A DNA stretch of 64,000 bases. Origin: 2-01-FULL-41-14 sp046317875. Its GTDB lineage: Bacteria > Pseudomonadota > Alphaproteobacteria > UBA7879 > UBA5542. Positions 16,961-26,883 of the stretch are shown here, in pieces (the stretch's first letter is position 1; each line of letters opens with the position of its first letter). Position numbers and translations under genes: made by a program. Under the pieces are notes generated by a model, which did no database searches, was not told where the DNA came from, and saw only the letters and a list, made by a program, of their open reading frames with translations. The stretch spans positions 91,870 to 155,869 of the forward strand of contig JBKCVN010000023.1 of the NCBI GenBank assembly GCA_046317875.1, in the 5' to 3' direction.

Positions 16961-19063
16961 CTACTCTTGATCGCTGCTTTGGTCAGACTGGGCAACAGCT
17001 TTTATACTAAGCCTTACTTTTCCACGATCATCAATACCGATAACTTTTACTTGAACTTCATCGCCCAAGGCCAGTGCATCTTCTACTTTTTCGATTCTTT
17101 TTGAATCTATTTCACTGATGTGCACTAATCCTGACATATTCAAGAAATCAATAAAGGCCCCGAATTCAACGATCTTTACAACCTTACCAGTGTAAATTTT
17201 GCCCACCTCAGCTTCAGCTGTAATGTCAAATATACGTTTTAGGGCTTGTTCAATCGATTTACCATCTAATGCTGCCACACGCACGGTTCCATCATCCTCG
17301 ATATCAATTTTCACCCCTGTGGTTTCACAAATATCACGAATAACTTTACCACCCGTGCCAATCACCTCACGGATTTTGTCCTTAGGGATTTTGATGGTTT
17401 TAATTTGGGGGGCGTTGTCGTTTACACTGGAACGAGAGCCACCAATAGCTTTTTCCATTATGGACAGTATATGAAGCCGGGCTTCTAACGCCTGATGCAA
17501 GGCCACAGTCATAATTTCATGGGTAATGCTGGTAATTTTAATATCCATCTGAAGAGCAGTGATTCCAGACTTGGTTCCTGCAACTTTAAAGTCCATATCC
17601 CCCAAAGCATCTTCATCACCCAGGATGTCTGTCAAAACCACATAGTCATTGTCTTCCTTTATAAGTCCCATGGCAATACCGGCGATATGTCCCTTTAAAG
17701 GAACGCCTGCATCCATCAGGGCCAAAGAAGTAGCACAAACAGTGGCCATAGAGGACGATCCGTTGGATTCAAGAACTTCGGATACAGCCCGAAGGGTATA
17801 TGGGAACTGTTCTTTTGTAGGCAACAAAGGATGAATAGCCCGCCATGCAAGCTTACCATGCCCCACTTCACGACGACCGGGAGACCCCAAGCGTCCCGTT
17901 TCCCCCACGGAAAAAGGGGGGAAGTTATAATGAAGCATAAAGGATTCTTTTGTTTCCCCTTCAATCAGGTCGATAAGCTGTTCATCTTCACCCGTTCCCA
18001 AGGTGCTGACAGACAGAACCTGAGTTTCTCCACGCGTAAAAAGGGCACTCCCATGGGCTCGGGGTAAAATACCAACATCACAAGAGATGGGGCGCACGGT
18101 TACCGTATCTCGACCATCAATCCGTTGATGTGTTTTTAACACCATGGAACGCATGACTTTGTACTCGGTTGCATTAAATGCATCCAAAGCCACATGATGA
18201 GAAGTCCCATCTTCCTCAATATAACTCAATACATGATTCCGAAGGTGTTCTAATTCTGCCCTTCTTTCGGACTTTTCTCTGATTTTATAGGCTTTCTCTA
18301 GGGCATCCTTACATAGTTCTTCAACTTTATTCCGGAGAACCTTTTCGGATTCTTCCATATCAGGTAGTTCCCAAGGGTCCTTGGCTGCTTCTTCTGCTAA
18401 ATCTACAATCAAATCAATCACAGGCAAAAATGCTTTGTGGCCAAACTCTAGGGCACCCAACATAATTTCTTCAGAAAGTTCGTGGGCTTCGGATTCCACC
18501 ATCAAAACGCCTTCGCGCGTTCCTGCGACGATCAAATCAAGCTGAGAGGAAGGCATATCCTCTAAACAAGGGTTTAGAATATATTCCCCATCTTTGTACC
18601 CTACTCGAGCACCACCAATCGGGCCGAAAAAGGGTATGCCTGAAATGGTCAAGGCCGCAGAGGCCCCAATCATGGCAGGAATATCTGGATTGTTTTCCAA
18701 ATCATGACTGAGAACAGTACAAATAACCTGTGTGTCATTTTTGAAACGTTCGGGGAAAAGTGGTCGCAAAGGGCGATCGATTAAACGAGACACAAGAGTT
18801 TCTCGCTCAGACGGGCGACTTTCACGCTTCAAGAATCCACCCGGAATACGGCCTGCTGCATAATATTTTTCTTGGTAATGAACGCCTAATGGGAAAAAGC
18901 TGGCATCAGGTGCTGCTTTTTTATGGGCAACGACCGTACATAAAACAACAGTATCTCCATATTTTACGACGACAGCTCCATCTGATTGTCGAGCCATTCG
19001 GCCCGTTTCAAGAACCAGCGCACGCCCGCCCCAATTCATTTGTTTTGTAAACACTGTTCCCAT
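16961..19063 (-). CDS. pnp: Polyribonucleotide nucleotidyltransferase (PNPase)
   Basis: A 700-residue phosphorolytic 3'-5' exoribonuclease that degrades RNA to nucleoside diphosphates. The domains run RNase PH-like 1 (RALVLETGRMARQSDGAVVV), an all-helical linker, RNase PH-like 2 (FTRGETQVLSVSTLGTG; AGVPLKGHIAGIAMGL), KH (IREVIGTGGKVIRDICETTG) and S1 (GKIYTGKVVKIVEFGAFIDF). The length is normal. It lies 22 bp after rpsO, the widely conserved rpsO-pnp pair. The intergenic region is too short to show an RNase III processing hairpin. Confidence 0.98.
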   Translation of the reverse strand: MGTVFTKQMNWGGRALVLETGRMARQSDGAVVVKYGDTVVLCTVVAHKKAAPDASFFPLGVHYQEKYYAAGRIPGGFLKRESRPSERETLVSRLIDRPLRPLFPERFKNDTQVICTVLSHDLENNPDIPAMIGASAALTISGIPFFGPIGGARVGYKDGEYILNPCLEDMPSSQLDLIVAGTREGVLMVESEAHELSEEIMLGALEFGHKAFLPVIDLIVDLAEEAAKDPWELPDMEESEKVLRNKVEELCKDALEKAYKIREKSERRAELEHLRNHVLSYIEEDGTSHHVALDAFNATEYKVMRSMVLKTHQRIDGRDTVTVRPISCDVGILPRAHGSALFTRGETQVLSVSTLGTGEDEQLIDLIEGETKESFMLHYNFPPFSVGETGRLGSPGRREVGHGKLAWRAIHPLLPTKEQFPYTLRAVSEVLESNGSSSMATVCATSLALMDAGVPLKGHIAGIAMGLIKEDNDYVVLTDILGDEDALGDMDFKVAGTKSGITALQMDIKITSITHEIMTVALHQALEARLHILSIMEKAIGGSRSSVNDNAPQIKTIKIPKDKIREVIGTGGKVIRDICETTGVKIDIEDDGTVRVAALDGKSIEQALKRIFDITAEAEVGKIYTGKVVKIVEFGAFIDFLNMSGLVHISEIDSKRIEKVEDALALGDEVQVKVIGIDDRGKVRLSIKAVAQSDQSSDQE

Positions 19064-19085
19064 TTGGCGATCTTTCCTAAAAAAA

Positions 19086-19355
19086 TTAACGACGGAGTCC
19101 TAGTTCTTGGATCAAAGATTTGTATCTGTCCACTGAATTAGATTTCAGATAGTCCAACAAGCGGCGGCGGCGACCTACCATAATCAATAGTCCGCGTTGA
19201 GAGTGTTTATCTTTGGGATTTTTTTTCATGTGATTACTCAGAAGATTGATACGGCTGGTTAAAAGTGCAACCTGAACCTCGGGTGAGCCTGTATCTTTTT
19301 CTGAAGTTTTAAATTCTTTAATAATAGTTTGTTTGGTCTGTTTTAGACTCGACAT
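19086..19355 (-). CDS. rpsO: 30S ribosomal protein S15
   Basis: An 89-residue S15 that binds 16S rRNA helices 20-22. Family motifs are present: SEKDTGSPEVQVALLTSRI, HMKKNPKDKHSQRGL and LVGRRRRLLDYL-like MVGRRRRLLDYLK. Two ATG codons are adjacent (19358 and 19355). AAGGAG sits 3 bases from the first and 6 from the second, and starting at the second gives the usual 89 residues, so I chose 19355. The truB stop overlaps the first ATG (TAATG). Confidence 0.97.
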   Translation of the reverse strand: MSSLKQTKQTIIKEFKTSEKDTGSPEVQVALLTSRINLLSNHMKKNPKDKHSQRGLLIMVGRRRRLLDYLKSNSVDRYKSLIQELGLRR

Positions 19356-19357
19356 CA

Positions 19358-20281
19358 TTATCTCCTTAAGTTTAAGTGATTAAACATGCGCTTGGGTGCC
19401 AATGCACCATCTTTGTAAGTAAGAAGCCCACAAAGACCGTTGACACTTTTGCACACAACAATGGTTTCTACGGATGTTGGTAGAGTTGGAATACTAAAAG
19501 ATAATGATTGTCCTTTATAAAAACGATCACAAATGTCTTCAGCAAAGACTACTACCGGGATGTCGTCCAGCACAACATCCATAGAGTGCACGCACTCTTT
19601 TAACTTAGAATCAGCATGGAATTCAAGTATTTTTTGAAAAGGCAGGCAATCTTGGATATCAAACATTCCCACTTTTAGGCGCCTGAGATAAGAAACATAA
19701 CCCTCTGTGCCTAAGAAAATCGCCAAATCTCGTGCTAGGCTTCTGACATAAACACCACTGCCGCATTCCATCTGAAAAAGGGCCCTATCCTGGCTTATTA
19801 TTTTCATAAGGGTTAGTTTTTTAATAAAAACCTTCCTAGATTTAAGAATTACATCTTGCTGAGACCTGGCATACGCATAAGCGGCCCTACCGTCAACTTT
19901 GATGGCAGAATACAGGGGAGGCACTTGATCAACTTCACCAACAAAACAAGGCAAAGCTTTTTCGATTCGATCCGCTAAGGGGCGCGCAGATGAGACGGAA
20001 AGAACCTCTCCTTCTGCATCATCCGTTGAACGTCTTTCCCCCCAGGTTACTTCGAATTCATAGACTTTCTCTGTTTTCTCGACCAGGGGAATCAATTTGG
20101 TAGCCTCACCTAAGGCAATAGGCAGAACACCACTGGCCAAAGGATCCAATGTTCCCACATGACCTGCCTTAACCCGATTAAAAATATGTCTAATTTTTTG
20201 TAAGGCGCTATTGGAAGAAAGACCAAAGGGCTTGTCTAAGAAAAGCCATCCATGGTAACTAGTCGGATTCGGAGGGGGCAA
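19358..20281 (-). CDS. truB: tRNA pseudouridine-55 synthase TruB
   Basis: Makes pseudouridine at position 55 in the T loop of tRNAs. Catalytic aspartate motif: AGHVGTLDPLASGVLPI. Substrate motifs include KVYEFEVTWGERRSTDDAEG and YSAIKVDGRAAYAYAR, and CGSGVYVRSLARDLA is the conserved C-terminal catalytic-domain motif. The start is TTG at 20281, within the last 23 bp of rbfA; no ATG or GTG is available before the conserved HGWLFLDKP. No clear ribosome site precedes the TTG, which suggests coupling to rbfA translation. It has 307 residues, normal for the family. Confidence 0.95.
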   Translation of the reverse strand: MPPPNPTSYHGWLFLDKPFGLSSNSALQKIRHIFNRVKAGHVGTLDPLASGVLPIALGEATKLIPLVEKTEKVYEFEVTWGERRSTDDAEGEVLSVSSARPLADRIEKALPCFVGEVDQVPPLYSAIKVDGRAAYAYARSQQDVILKSRKVFIKKLTLMKIISQDRALFQMECGSGVYVRSLARDLAIFLGTEGYVSYLRRLKVGMFDIQDCLPFQKILEFHADSKLKECVHSMDVVLDDIPVVVFAEDICDRFYKGQSLSFSIPTLPTSVETIVVCKSVNGLCGLLTYKDGALAPKRMFNHLNLRR

Positions 20282-20657
20282 TATCTTTTAAAACTTTCGG
20301 ATTATTAAGTAAAGAATCGATCTGGCTAAAATTATCGAAGGAGTTATCTATTTGAAAAACTAATTCAGGAACCACTCTGAATCTTAATTTCTGGGCCAAA
20401 ATTTTACGAACACGGGGAGTAGCTTTCGCCAAATCTTTGATAAAATGCGGATTGGATTTCCCCCCACTTAAGGGCAACACAAAAACCCTGGCGTTTCTTA
20501 GGTCGGGGGAAACGCGAACCTCAGTAATAGAAAAAGATAAGGACTCCAGACCTTCTTCCCAAAACGTATTCTCTTGAAATATGGACGATAAAATACGTCT
20601 CATTTCTTCGGCCACCTTCAGAACACGGGGACCAGTGGGTTGTTTTTTTGAAACCAT
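20259..20657 (-). CDS. rbfA: Ribosome-binding factor A
   Basis: A 132-residue KH-like protein that binds free 30S subunits and helps mature the 5' end of 16S rRNA. Typical segments are RVLKVAEEMRRILSSIFQE, SITEVRVSPDLRNARVFVLPL and LRFRVVPELVFQIDNSFD. It precedes truB, the common rbfA-truB-rpsO-pnp order, here without infB immediately upstream. Instead an OPT transporter gene ends 3 bp before it, so the usual nusA-infB block has been separated. Confidence 0.93.
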   Translation of the reverse strand: MVSKKQPTGPRVLKVAEEMRRILSSIFQENTFWEEGLESLSFSITEVRVSPDLRNARVFVLPLSGGKSNPHFIKDLAKATPRVRKILAQKLRFRVVPELVFQIDNSFDNFSQIDSLLNNPKVLKDIAPSESD

Positions 20658-20660
20658 ATT

Positions 20661-22724
20661 CTATTTCTCGCTTTGTGGTGAGCTAGAGACTTTAAACAGA
20701 TAAAAACATAATAACCCAAAAAGAGACAATCCCCCTAGAAGTTTAATATTTTCGGGGATCGTTAAGCCTGAAATAGCTTCTTTTACAGATGGGAAAAAGA
20801 CGATGAGTACCGCTATTAATATTCCAACCAAAGCCTCACCTGCCACAATTCCTGATGCCATCAAAAGGCCTCTTTGGCTTACATGTTCGGAACCCACAAG
20901 ATCCTTTTCTTTTGTTTTTTTAGACTTTTTGAATCGTTTTTCCGCAAAATGAGAAATGATACCTCCTAACAAAACAGGCACGGTAATTTCTAGGGGCATA
21001 TAAATCCCCACCGCCACAGCTAACACAGGGATACGCCATGTGCTGGTTCTTTTCAGAATCTCATCAATTAGAATAAAGATCACGCCGATCCCTGCCCCAA
21101 TAGACATCAGGGTCCAATCCAAAGAAAGATCAAAGACACTTTGGGCCAAACCTGCCATGAGGGCGGCTTTCGGGGCACTTAAGGCCTGGGCTGGATCCAT
21201 CCCTTCACGCGGGAAAACATCGCCAATACCATAGGCCTCTAAAAGAACGTTTAAAACGGGCGCCATAAAGCAAGCCGATACCAACAATCCCACCAATAAC
21301 ATGATTTGTTGTTTCCAAGGTGTTGCCCCCACCAGCTGACCTGCCTTTAAGTCTTGTAAGTTATCCAAACTGATAACAGCCGTTCCAGCAATAAGGGACC
21401 CTAATAAAACTGTCACAGACGCCATAGCCAACATTTCAACCCCAGAGCCCATGACCGAAGAGACCAAGGCTGACAAGACCAATGAGATAGATAGGATAGC
21501 CATAATGGCAATACCTGATAACGGCGAGTTAGAAGATCCAATAATACCTGCAATATAGGCACTAATCACTGCCGCCAAAAACCCTAACATCATGCAAACT
21601 AAAACCATAAGACCTATGGCTAACCAATACATGTTTTTAAATTGCGCAAGTCCCGTATCTCCCAACAAGTGGTACAGCAAGACTCCTAAACAACCTAAGG
21701 TTACCAACAACCCCATTCCCACATAGTTAATAGGAATATCTTGTTCGGTACGCAGAGCCAAGATACCCAGCTTCTTATTAAGTTTAGCTTTTTTAATCAC
21801 CGCCCAAGATGACAACATGGCGGACTTCATGGAACCCATCAAAGTAAAGGTGGTCCACAGGCCCCCTGTGACCATGCACCCTACCCCAATAATCCGTAAT
21901 TTTTCTTTCCAAATTTGCATCACCACAGCATAAGGATCCATATCTAGAGCAAAGTGGCCAATTGAAGCATAAATAGGTACACAAATGCCCCAAGCAACGG
22001 CAGATCCCAATATGATGCTTACGCCCACCTGGATACCCACAATATAACCCGCTCCCACAAGGATACCGGACAGGCCCGTACCAAAACCAAAAACAGACCC
22101 TCCCACGCGGTGCCACCAATTTAAACTTTCGCCAAATATTGCAAGGCCTGACTGCCCAAATTTTAAAGCGGAAGCCAAAAGACTTCCCATCATCAAATCC
22201 CTAAGCCCCCCTTTTGACGAACCATCTCCAGCTTTTAAAACTTCGGCTGCCGCAATGCCTTCAGGGAACTTAAGATTTCCATCCACCAAAAACACCCGAC
22301 GTAAGGGAATGGAAAACAAGACCCCCATAATTCCACCTAGACCCAAAAGAATCGTTACATGCCAAAAGGGAAAGTGGGTCCAAAACTTCATCATGATCAA
22401 CGCAGGCAATGTGAAGACAGCGGCTGCAGCCAGCCCTTCCCCAGCTGATACGGTGGTTTGAACAATATTATTTTCTAAAATATTCGAATGACGAAATAAC
22501 TTCAAAATAGCCATGGAAATAACGGCGGCAGGAATGGTGGCCGCCACCGTAATTCCCACTTTTAAACCTAAATAAGCATTCGCAGCCGACATAATAATCG
22601 TCAGGATAATACTTAACACAAACGCTTTAACCGTGATTTCAGGTAGGTTCTTGGATGGAGAAATATACGGCTCGCTAGCGACGTTTGGTTTTTTTCCAGA
22701 GGAGAGGATCAAATTATCTGACAT
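20661..22724 (-). CDS. OPT-family oligopeptide transporter
   Basis: A 687-residue inner-membrane protein with ~15 hydrophobic segments, belonging to the oligopeptide transporter family. The start of the transport domain (ITVKAFVLSIILTIIMSAAN, YLGLKVGITVAATIPAAVIS) and later motifs NNIVQTTVSAGEGLAAAAVF and KFPEGIAAAEVLKAGD are characteristic. Bacterial members take up small peptides or metal chelates coupled to cations. A peptide importer suits a host-dependent organism; the exact substrate is unknown. The gene is upstream of and only 3 bp from rbfA, which is an unusual insertion into the ribosome-maturation cluster. Confidence 0.9.
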   Translation of the reverse strand: MSDNLILSSGKKPNVASEPYISPSKNLPEITVKAFVLSIILTIIMSAANAYLGLKVGITVAATIPAAVISMAILKLFRHSNILENNIVQTTVSAGEGLAAAAVFTLPALIMMKFWTHFPFWHVTILLGLGGIMGVLFSIPLRRVFLVDGNLKFPEGIAAAEVLKAGDGSSKGGLRDLMMGSLLASALKFGQSGLAIFGESLNWWHRVGGSVFGFGTGLSGILVGAGYIVGIQVGVSIILGSAVAWGICVPIYASIGHFALDMDPYAVVMQIWKEKLRIIGVGCMVTGGLWTTFTLMGSMKSAMLSSWAVIKKAKLNKKLGILALRTEQDIPINYVGMGLLVTLGCLGVLLYHLLGDTGLAQFKNMYWLAIGLMVLVCMMLGFLAAVISAYIAGIIGSSNSPLSGIAIMAILSISLVLSALVSSVMGSGVEMLAMASVTVLLGSLIAGTAVISLDNLQDLKAGQLVGATPWKQQIMLLVGLLVSACFMAPVLNVLLEAYGIGDVFPREGMDPAQALSAPKAALMAGLAQSVFDLSLDWTLMSIGAGIGVIFILIDEILKRTSTWRIPVLAVAVGIYMPLEITVPVLLGGIISHFAEKRFKKSKKTKEKDLVGSEHVSQRGLLMASGIVAGEALVGILIAVLIVFFPSVKEAISGLTIPENIKLLGGLSLFGLLCFYLFKVSSSPQSEK

Positions 22725-22801
22725 GAAGACTCCTGAATTTGATAAAACAATTCAAAGATCCTACAAATATCTACAGAAAATGTCTAGATAATTAACATTT
22801 T

Positions 22802-23677
22802 CTATTTTTTTATCGCCAACAAAGATTGTTTTAATTTTTCTCTCAAGTTCAGTAACTTATCATTTATTCTGGCCAACCACGAATACAGAGCAAGCAGCTC
22901 CATATCCTGTTTGGTTGGAGATAATCCAAAATAAAGGTATAACAGCTCTCGTTGTTGAGGGGGGTCCAATTCAAAGTGAAACGCTATGCTTCCCAGATCA
23001 TCATAAACATTTCCATGGTCTGCTTCTCCCCAATCAATGATGAATAATTTTTTGTCCTTTATTAAAATATTGTCAGCCTTAAGGTCGCTATGAACCACAA
23101 AAGAAGGTGTGGGCACAAAGATACTATTGATTTTTTCTGATAATGGCGTCATCCACTCACTCCGAGAATATGTGGCACATTCTTTTAAACGTTGTAGCGT
23201 ACGCTCTTTCAAAGAATAAACTTTATTACTCGAGCCTAATGAGCGGAGAGAATCATGGGCGTGTCTCAGACCATGAGCAAGATTCTTTAACACCCTATGA
23301 TCTTGCAAATCATGTTTCTTTAAGGGTTCCCCCTCTATAAACTCTGTAATTAAAAATTCACGATCGTGGTCGTACCAAATAACCTTGGGCCCCAATCCCT
23401 TTTCTCCAATCAAACGAGTTGCTTCAAAAATAAGGTTTCTTTTGCTCCAGGACCGTTTTTTATTGATGATGCGCAGTACATGTTTTTGGTTAGCAGTTTT
23501 GATTACAAAAAGTTGATCAAAGCTTTTTCCTCCGGTTAAGGGTTCTATTTCTTGAACGTGATTCTTTTCAAAATAATCCTGAAGCACAGGATACAGTTTC
23601 CATTCTATCCCTTGGCCTGACAGAGGAAGAAAGAAGAACAAAAAAATCGATAAAACTATTAAACCTTTTGAAACCAT
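22802..23677 (-). CDS. Exported APH/choline-kinase-fold phosphotransferase
   Basis: A 291-residue kinase-fold protein. An N-terminal hydrophobic stretch (MVSKGLIVLSIFLFFFLPLSG) has the form of a signal peptide or anchor. The rest is an aminoglycoside-phosphotransferase/choline-kinase domain: an ATP-binding region (VLRIINKKRSW), a catalytic loop HSDLKADNIL and a metal-binding FIIDWGEADHG. Catalytic H/D/N and D residues are therefore all present. I start at ATG 23677 because it gives the better signal sequence; an ATG at 23692 would add five residues. The gene overlaps the addA 3' end by 19 bp. In many Alphaproteobacteria trxA lies here. A kinase directed out of the cytosol is odd, since ATP is scarce in the periplasm; a host-directed role is possible but unproven. 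Confidence 0.72.
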   Translation of the reverse strand: MVSKGLIVLSIFLFFFLPLSGQGIEWKLYPVLQDYFEKNHVQEIEPLTGGKSFDQLFVIKTANQKHVLRIINKKRSWSKRNLIFEATRLIGEKGLGPKVIWYDHDREFLITEFIEGEPLKKHDLQDHRVLKNLAHGLRHAHDSLRSLGSSNKVYSLKERTLQRLKECATYSRSEWMTPLSEKINSIFVPTPSFVVHSDLKADNILIKDKKLFIIDWGEADHGNVYDDLGSIAFHFELDPPQQRELLYLYFGLSPTKQDMELLALYSWLARINDKLLNLREKLKQSLLAIKK

Positions 23678-26600
23678 CCTATATCCGTCCATAACAATAC
23701 TGGCGTCACTTCATAGGTGGGATAAATATCCTGCACCATCCTAGCATAAAGGTTCATTTGCCTAACATAGTCCAAAGGAGGAGACTCTTTATAAGAGGTT
23801 AAAAACTCACCTGTCTTATAATCCAGAATATAAACTTTTTTTTGATCGTCCCATACCGTTAGCGCATCTAAAGTTCCCCGCACACAATTATCCCCTATCC
23901 GTCCCTGAATAGGAACCTCAGTTCGGGTGGATTGATTGAAAAACACTTTAAAATCGGGATGTGACAATACATTATCTATCGATTTTTTAATGGCCTGGTT
24001 TTGATCTTCGGTTAAAGAAAGATTGCTCAAATAACGATCAACCAAAAAGGAACGTCGGTGGGGGATAGCATAAATAATCCATTCTAAAATTTTATGGATC
24101 AAAACACCTTTGTTTTTTTGATAAACAGATAAAGTGGTAGAGTCGTTCTTCGAAGGGGTAATCTTGTTCTGCAAAGAACCCTTCCATTTTTCTTTAAGCC
24201 ATGACGGTGAAGAAAAAAGGTTTTTTCCTTCTGGTTCAGAATGCCTATCCTTCACGAAGGTAAGATTAGGGTGCCCATACTGCCAGCCCATTTCCCCCTC
24301 TCGAATAGAAACAGCAGATCCTATTTTTTTTAAAGAGCTTTCTACAAGCTGATACCATGAGGGGTAAGAGGTTTCTTTTTTAGTCTGCCATCCAGATATG
24401 TACAAGCTATCTTCAGCCCGTGTTAAAGCTACATAAAGTAACCTATAGTACTCTTGAAGCTCTTTTTCCTTATTCGAAAATGCACTAAAAACAGGAGTTT
24501 TACGCACATCTTTATCCATCCACAACAAGCAGGGTTGATCGTCACTCCAATACAAAGGGGCCTTAGAAACCGGGATTTGCGTTGTGTCAGGCAAAAAAAC
24601 TATGGGTGCTTGAAGTCCTTTTGCACCATGCACCGTCAGGACGCGTACTTTGTTTTCTTCCGTTTGTTCTAAACTTCTTTTGATTTCAATATTTTGCTGC
24701 CGTACCCATTCGACAAAGCATTGCAAGCTTACCCCGTAATGCGCCTCATACTCTTCACAAGTCATCAGAAACTCATCTAACACATCCTGTACTTCGGCAC
24801 CCAAACGAGACAATAACTTTACCCGTCCACCTTCAACCTCCAGGACCCATTTGAAAAACTTATAAGGGGATTGGGTCCGGCTATTCTCTTGCCAATGCTT
24901 TAAACGACCAACAAGATCACTATAGGTTGATTGAGATTGGAGATACTCCCATAACGTACTATCCCCTCTTTGTGAGCATACTAAAAAAAGATCTTCTTCA
25001 GATATCCCAAAAAACGGGCTTTTTAAAAGAATAGCCAAACTCAAATCATTTTCTGGTAGAAGCAGAACATCACATAAACACAATAAATCCTTAACAACCA
25101 ACTGGTCGTTTAAGACCATTCGATCCAATCCAGTCACCGGTATTTTTTTAACTTTCAAGGTTCTGATCAGTTCTTGAATAAACGAATCTCGTCGACGTAC
25201 CAAAATCATAATATCACGGGGTTCCAGCAATCGATTTTTTGAAGTTAAAAAGGCACCACGCTCAAACCAATCTTCTAATTGGGTCCCAATCTTTTCAGCC
25301 AGAATATATCTGCTTTCTTTTTTTGTATAAACAGAGTCCATACTTGCCCAAGTGTCTTCAACAGATTCTTTTTCTTCACCCTCCAGCAGGGGCCAAAGCT
25401 CTACGATACCTGCCGCATCTTGACGGGCCCCATGATGGCACGACACAGCATCTGCACCCAACAAGGGGGATTGGAACACCTGATCTACAAACTGTAAAAC
25501 AGCTGGTGTCGAACGATAGGAGGTAGATAGACTTATTGTTTTACAAGACGGCAATTTTTGAAAAGCGGTTTTGGCTTTTTGAAAGGCAGTGGGGGATGCA
25601 CCTTGAAAACTATAAATGGACTGTTTGAGATCTCCTACCACAAACAACGTGCGGGATGAATGCGAGGCTGTATCAGCATAAAACTCTTCGATCAGAGTTA
25701 AAATAAGATCCCACTGAATTTGGCTGGTGTCTTGCGCTTCATCGATTAAAATGTGTTTCAATTTATAATCTAATTTTTCTAAAATCCAAGGTTTGATGTG
25801 GCTTTTTTTTAGCAGGTTTCGGGCACAAATAATCAGATCATCGTAATCTAAAAGAGCACGATGCATTTTAAGCTGCTCATAAATTTTTATAAATTTTTTC
25901 GCAATTCCAATTAAAATAGCTGATCGTTCGAATGTTTTATTCTTTATCACTTGTTCTTCGTGATCAAAGACATATAGGGCATGCTCCTCTAAACCTGAAG
26001 CCACCTGAGGAAAATGATTTTGGAATGCTTTAGAGATAATTCTTTTTCGTATAGTCCCTTCGGCTGTTAAGAAAAATGATTTATATTCTTGTAGTCGTTC
26101 TAGTTTTTCTAGATCTGTGTACCCCTCGAAAGCAACTAACGATTCACACAATTTGCAATCTGCAGAGGTTATTTTTTGACAGGATAAAATAGATGGGTCC
26201 ATGGTGAAAAAAGAAAACGAAGGGTTGCTATCCGTAAAAACGGATTTTACACCTAAAGTCTTAGAAAGGTTTTCTAGAAATTGCTCGTTTGAAATAGTAG
26301 ATAACTGTTCTTTGTGATCTAGAAAAAAGTCACAAAATTGGAACAACTGATTTTCTGAAAGATGAGAAGAAAGGAATTTTATTTCTTGCTCACTTAATTC
26401 ATAACAAAACTGCTTGTAACACTGGTCCAAAATTTGTTTTTTCTCTATGTCATTCATCACTTTAAAATGGGGTAAAAGGCCTGCTTCCAAAGGGAATATA
26501 CGCAATAAGGATTGGCAAAAACCATGGATAGTTTGGATTTTTATGCCTCCCGTTTTATTCAGAACGTCAAGAAATAAAGTTTGGGCTTTTTTTAAAATGT

Positions 26601-26883
26601 CTGGGGTAACAACCCCTGCCAAAAAATCGTGAAGCTCAATCCGTAATAAAGACTGATCCATGCAGGCCCACTCTTGAAGCCGTTCTCTGACCCTGTTCGA
26701 CATTTCAGCCCCTGCCGCTTTCGTAAAGGTCAGACATAAAATATCCTCAACCTCTACACCTACCAGCAACAAGCTTAATACCCGATCCGTTAAAACTTTT
26801 GTCTTTCCCGATCCAGCCGACGCTTCTACCCAGCAGGACGTATACGGATCTAATGCTTGTTTTTGGGCAGGCGATAATTTCAT
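23659..26883 (-). CDS. addA: Double-strand break repair helicase-nuclease AddA
   Basis: A 1074-residue UvrD/Rep-type helicase with a C-terminal RecB-family nuclease. It pairs with AddB to resect DNA ends for RecA recombination. Walker A is ASAGSGKT (residues 21-28); helicase motif II appears as LIDEAQDTSQIQW and motif III as VVGDLKQSIYSFQGA; later motifs include VHGAKGLQAPIVFLPD and LLYVALTRAEDSL. The nuclease domain shows VRGTLDAL and KVYILDYKTGEF near the C-terminus. It begins directly at the addB stop with no gap. Confidence 0.96.
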   Translation of the reverse strand: MKLSPAQKQALDPYTSCWVEASAGSGKTKVLTDRVLSLLLVGVEVEDILCLTFTKAAGAEMSNRVRERLQEWACMDQSLLRIELHDFLAGVVTPDILKKAQTLFLDVLNKTGGIKIQTIHGFCQSLLRIFPLEAGLLPHFKVMNDIEKKQILDQCYKQFCYELSEQEIKFLSSHLSENQLFQFCDFFLDHKEQLSTISNEQFLENLSKTLGVKSVFTDSNPSFSFFTMDPSILSCQKITSADCKLCESLVAFEGYTDLEKLERLQEYKSFFLTAEGTIRKRIISKAFQNHFPQVASGLEEHALYVFDHEEQVIKNKTFERSAILIGIAKKFIKIYEQLKMHRALLDYDDLIICARNLLKKSHIKPWILEKLDYKLKHILIDEAQDTSQIQWDLILTLIEEFYADTASHSSRTLFVVGDLKQSIYSFQGASPTAFQKAKTAFQKLPSCKTISLSTSYRSTPAVLQFVDQVFQSPLLGADAVSCHHGARQDAAGIVELWPLLEGEEKESVEDTWASMDSVYTKKESRYILAEKIGTQLEDWFERGAFLTSKNRLLEPRDIMILVRRRDSFIQELIRTLKVKKIPVTGLDRMVLNDQLVVKDLLCLCDVLLLPENDLSLAILLKSPFFGISEEDLFLVCSQRGDSTLWEYLQSQSTYSDLVGRLKHWQENSRTQSPYKFFKWVLEVEGGRVKLLSRLGAEVQDVLDEFLMTCEEYEAHYGVSLQCFVEWVRQQNIEIKRSLEQTEENKVRVLTVHGAKGLQAPIVFLPDTTQIPVSKAPLYWSDDQPCLLWMDKDVRKTPVFSAFSNKEKELQEYYRLLYVALTRAEDSLYISGWQTKKETSYPSWYQLVESSLKKIGSAVSIREGEMGWQYGHPNLTFVKDRHSEPEGKNLFSSPSWLKEKWKGSLQNKITPSKNDSTTLSVYQKNKGVLIHKILEWIIYAIPHRRSFLVDRYLSNLSLTEDQNQAIKKSIDNVLSHPDFKVFFNQSTRTEVPIQGRIGDNCVRGTLDALTVWDDQKKVYILDYKTGEFLTSYKESPPLDYVRQMNLYARMVQDIYPTYEVTPVLLWTDIGWFQKV

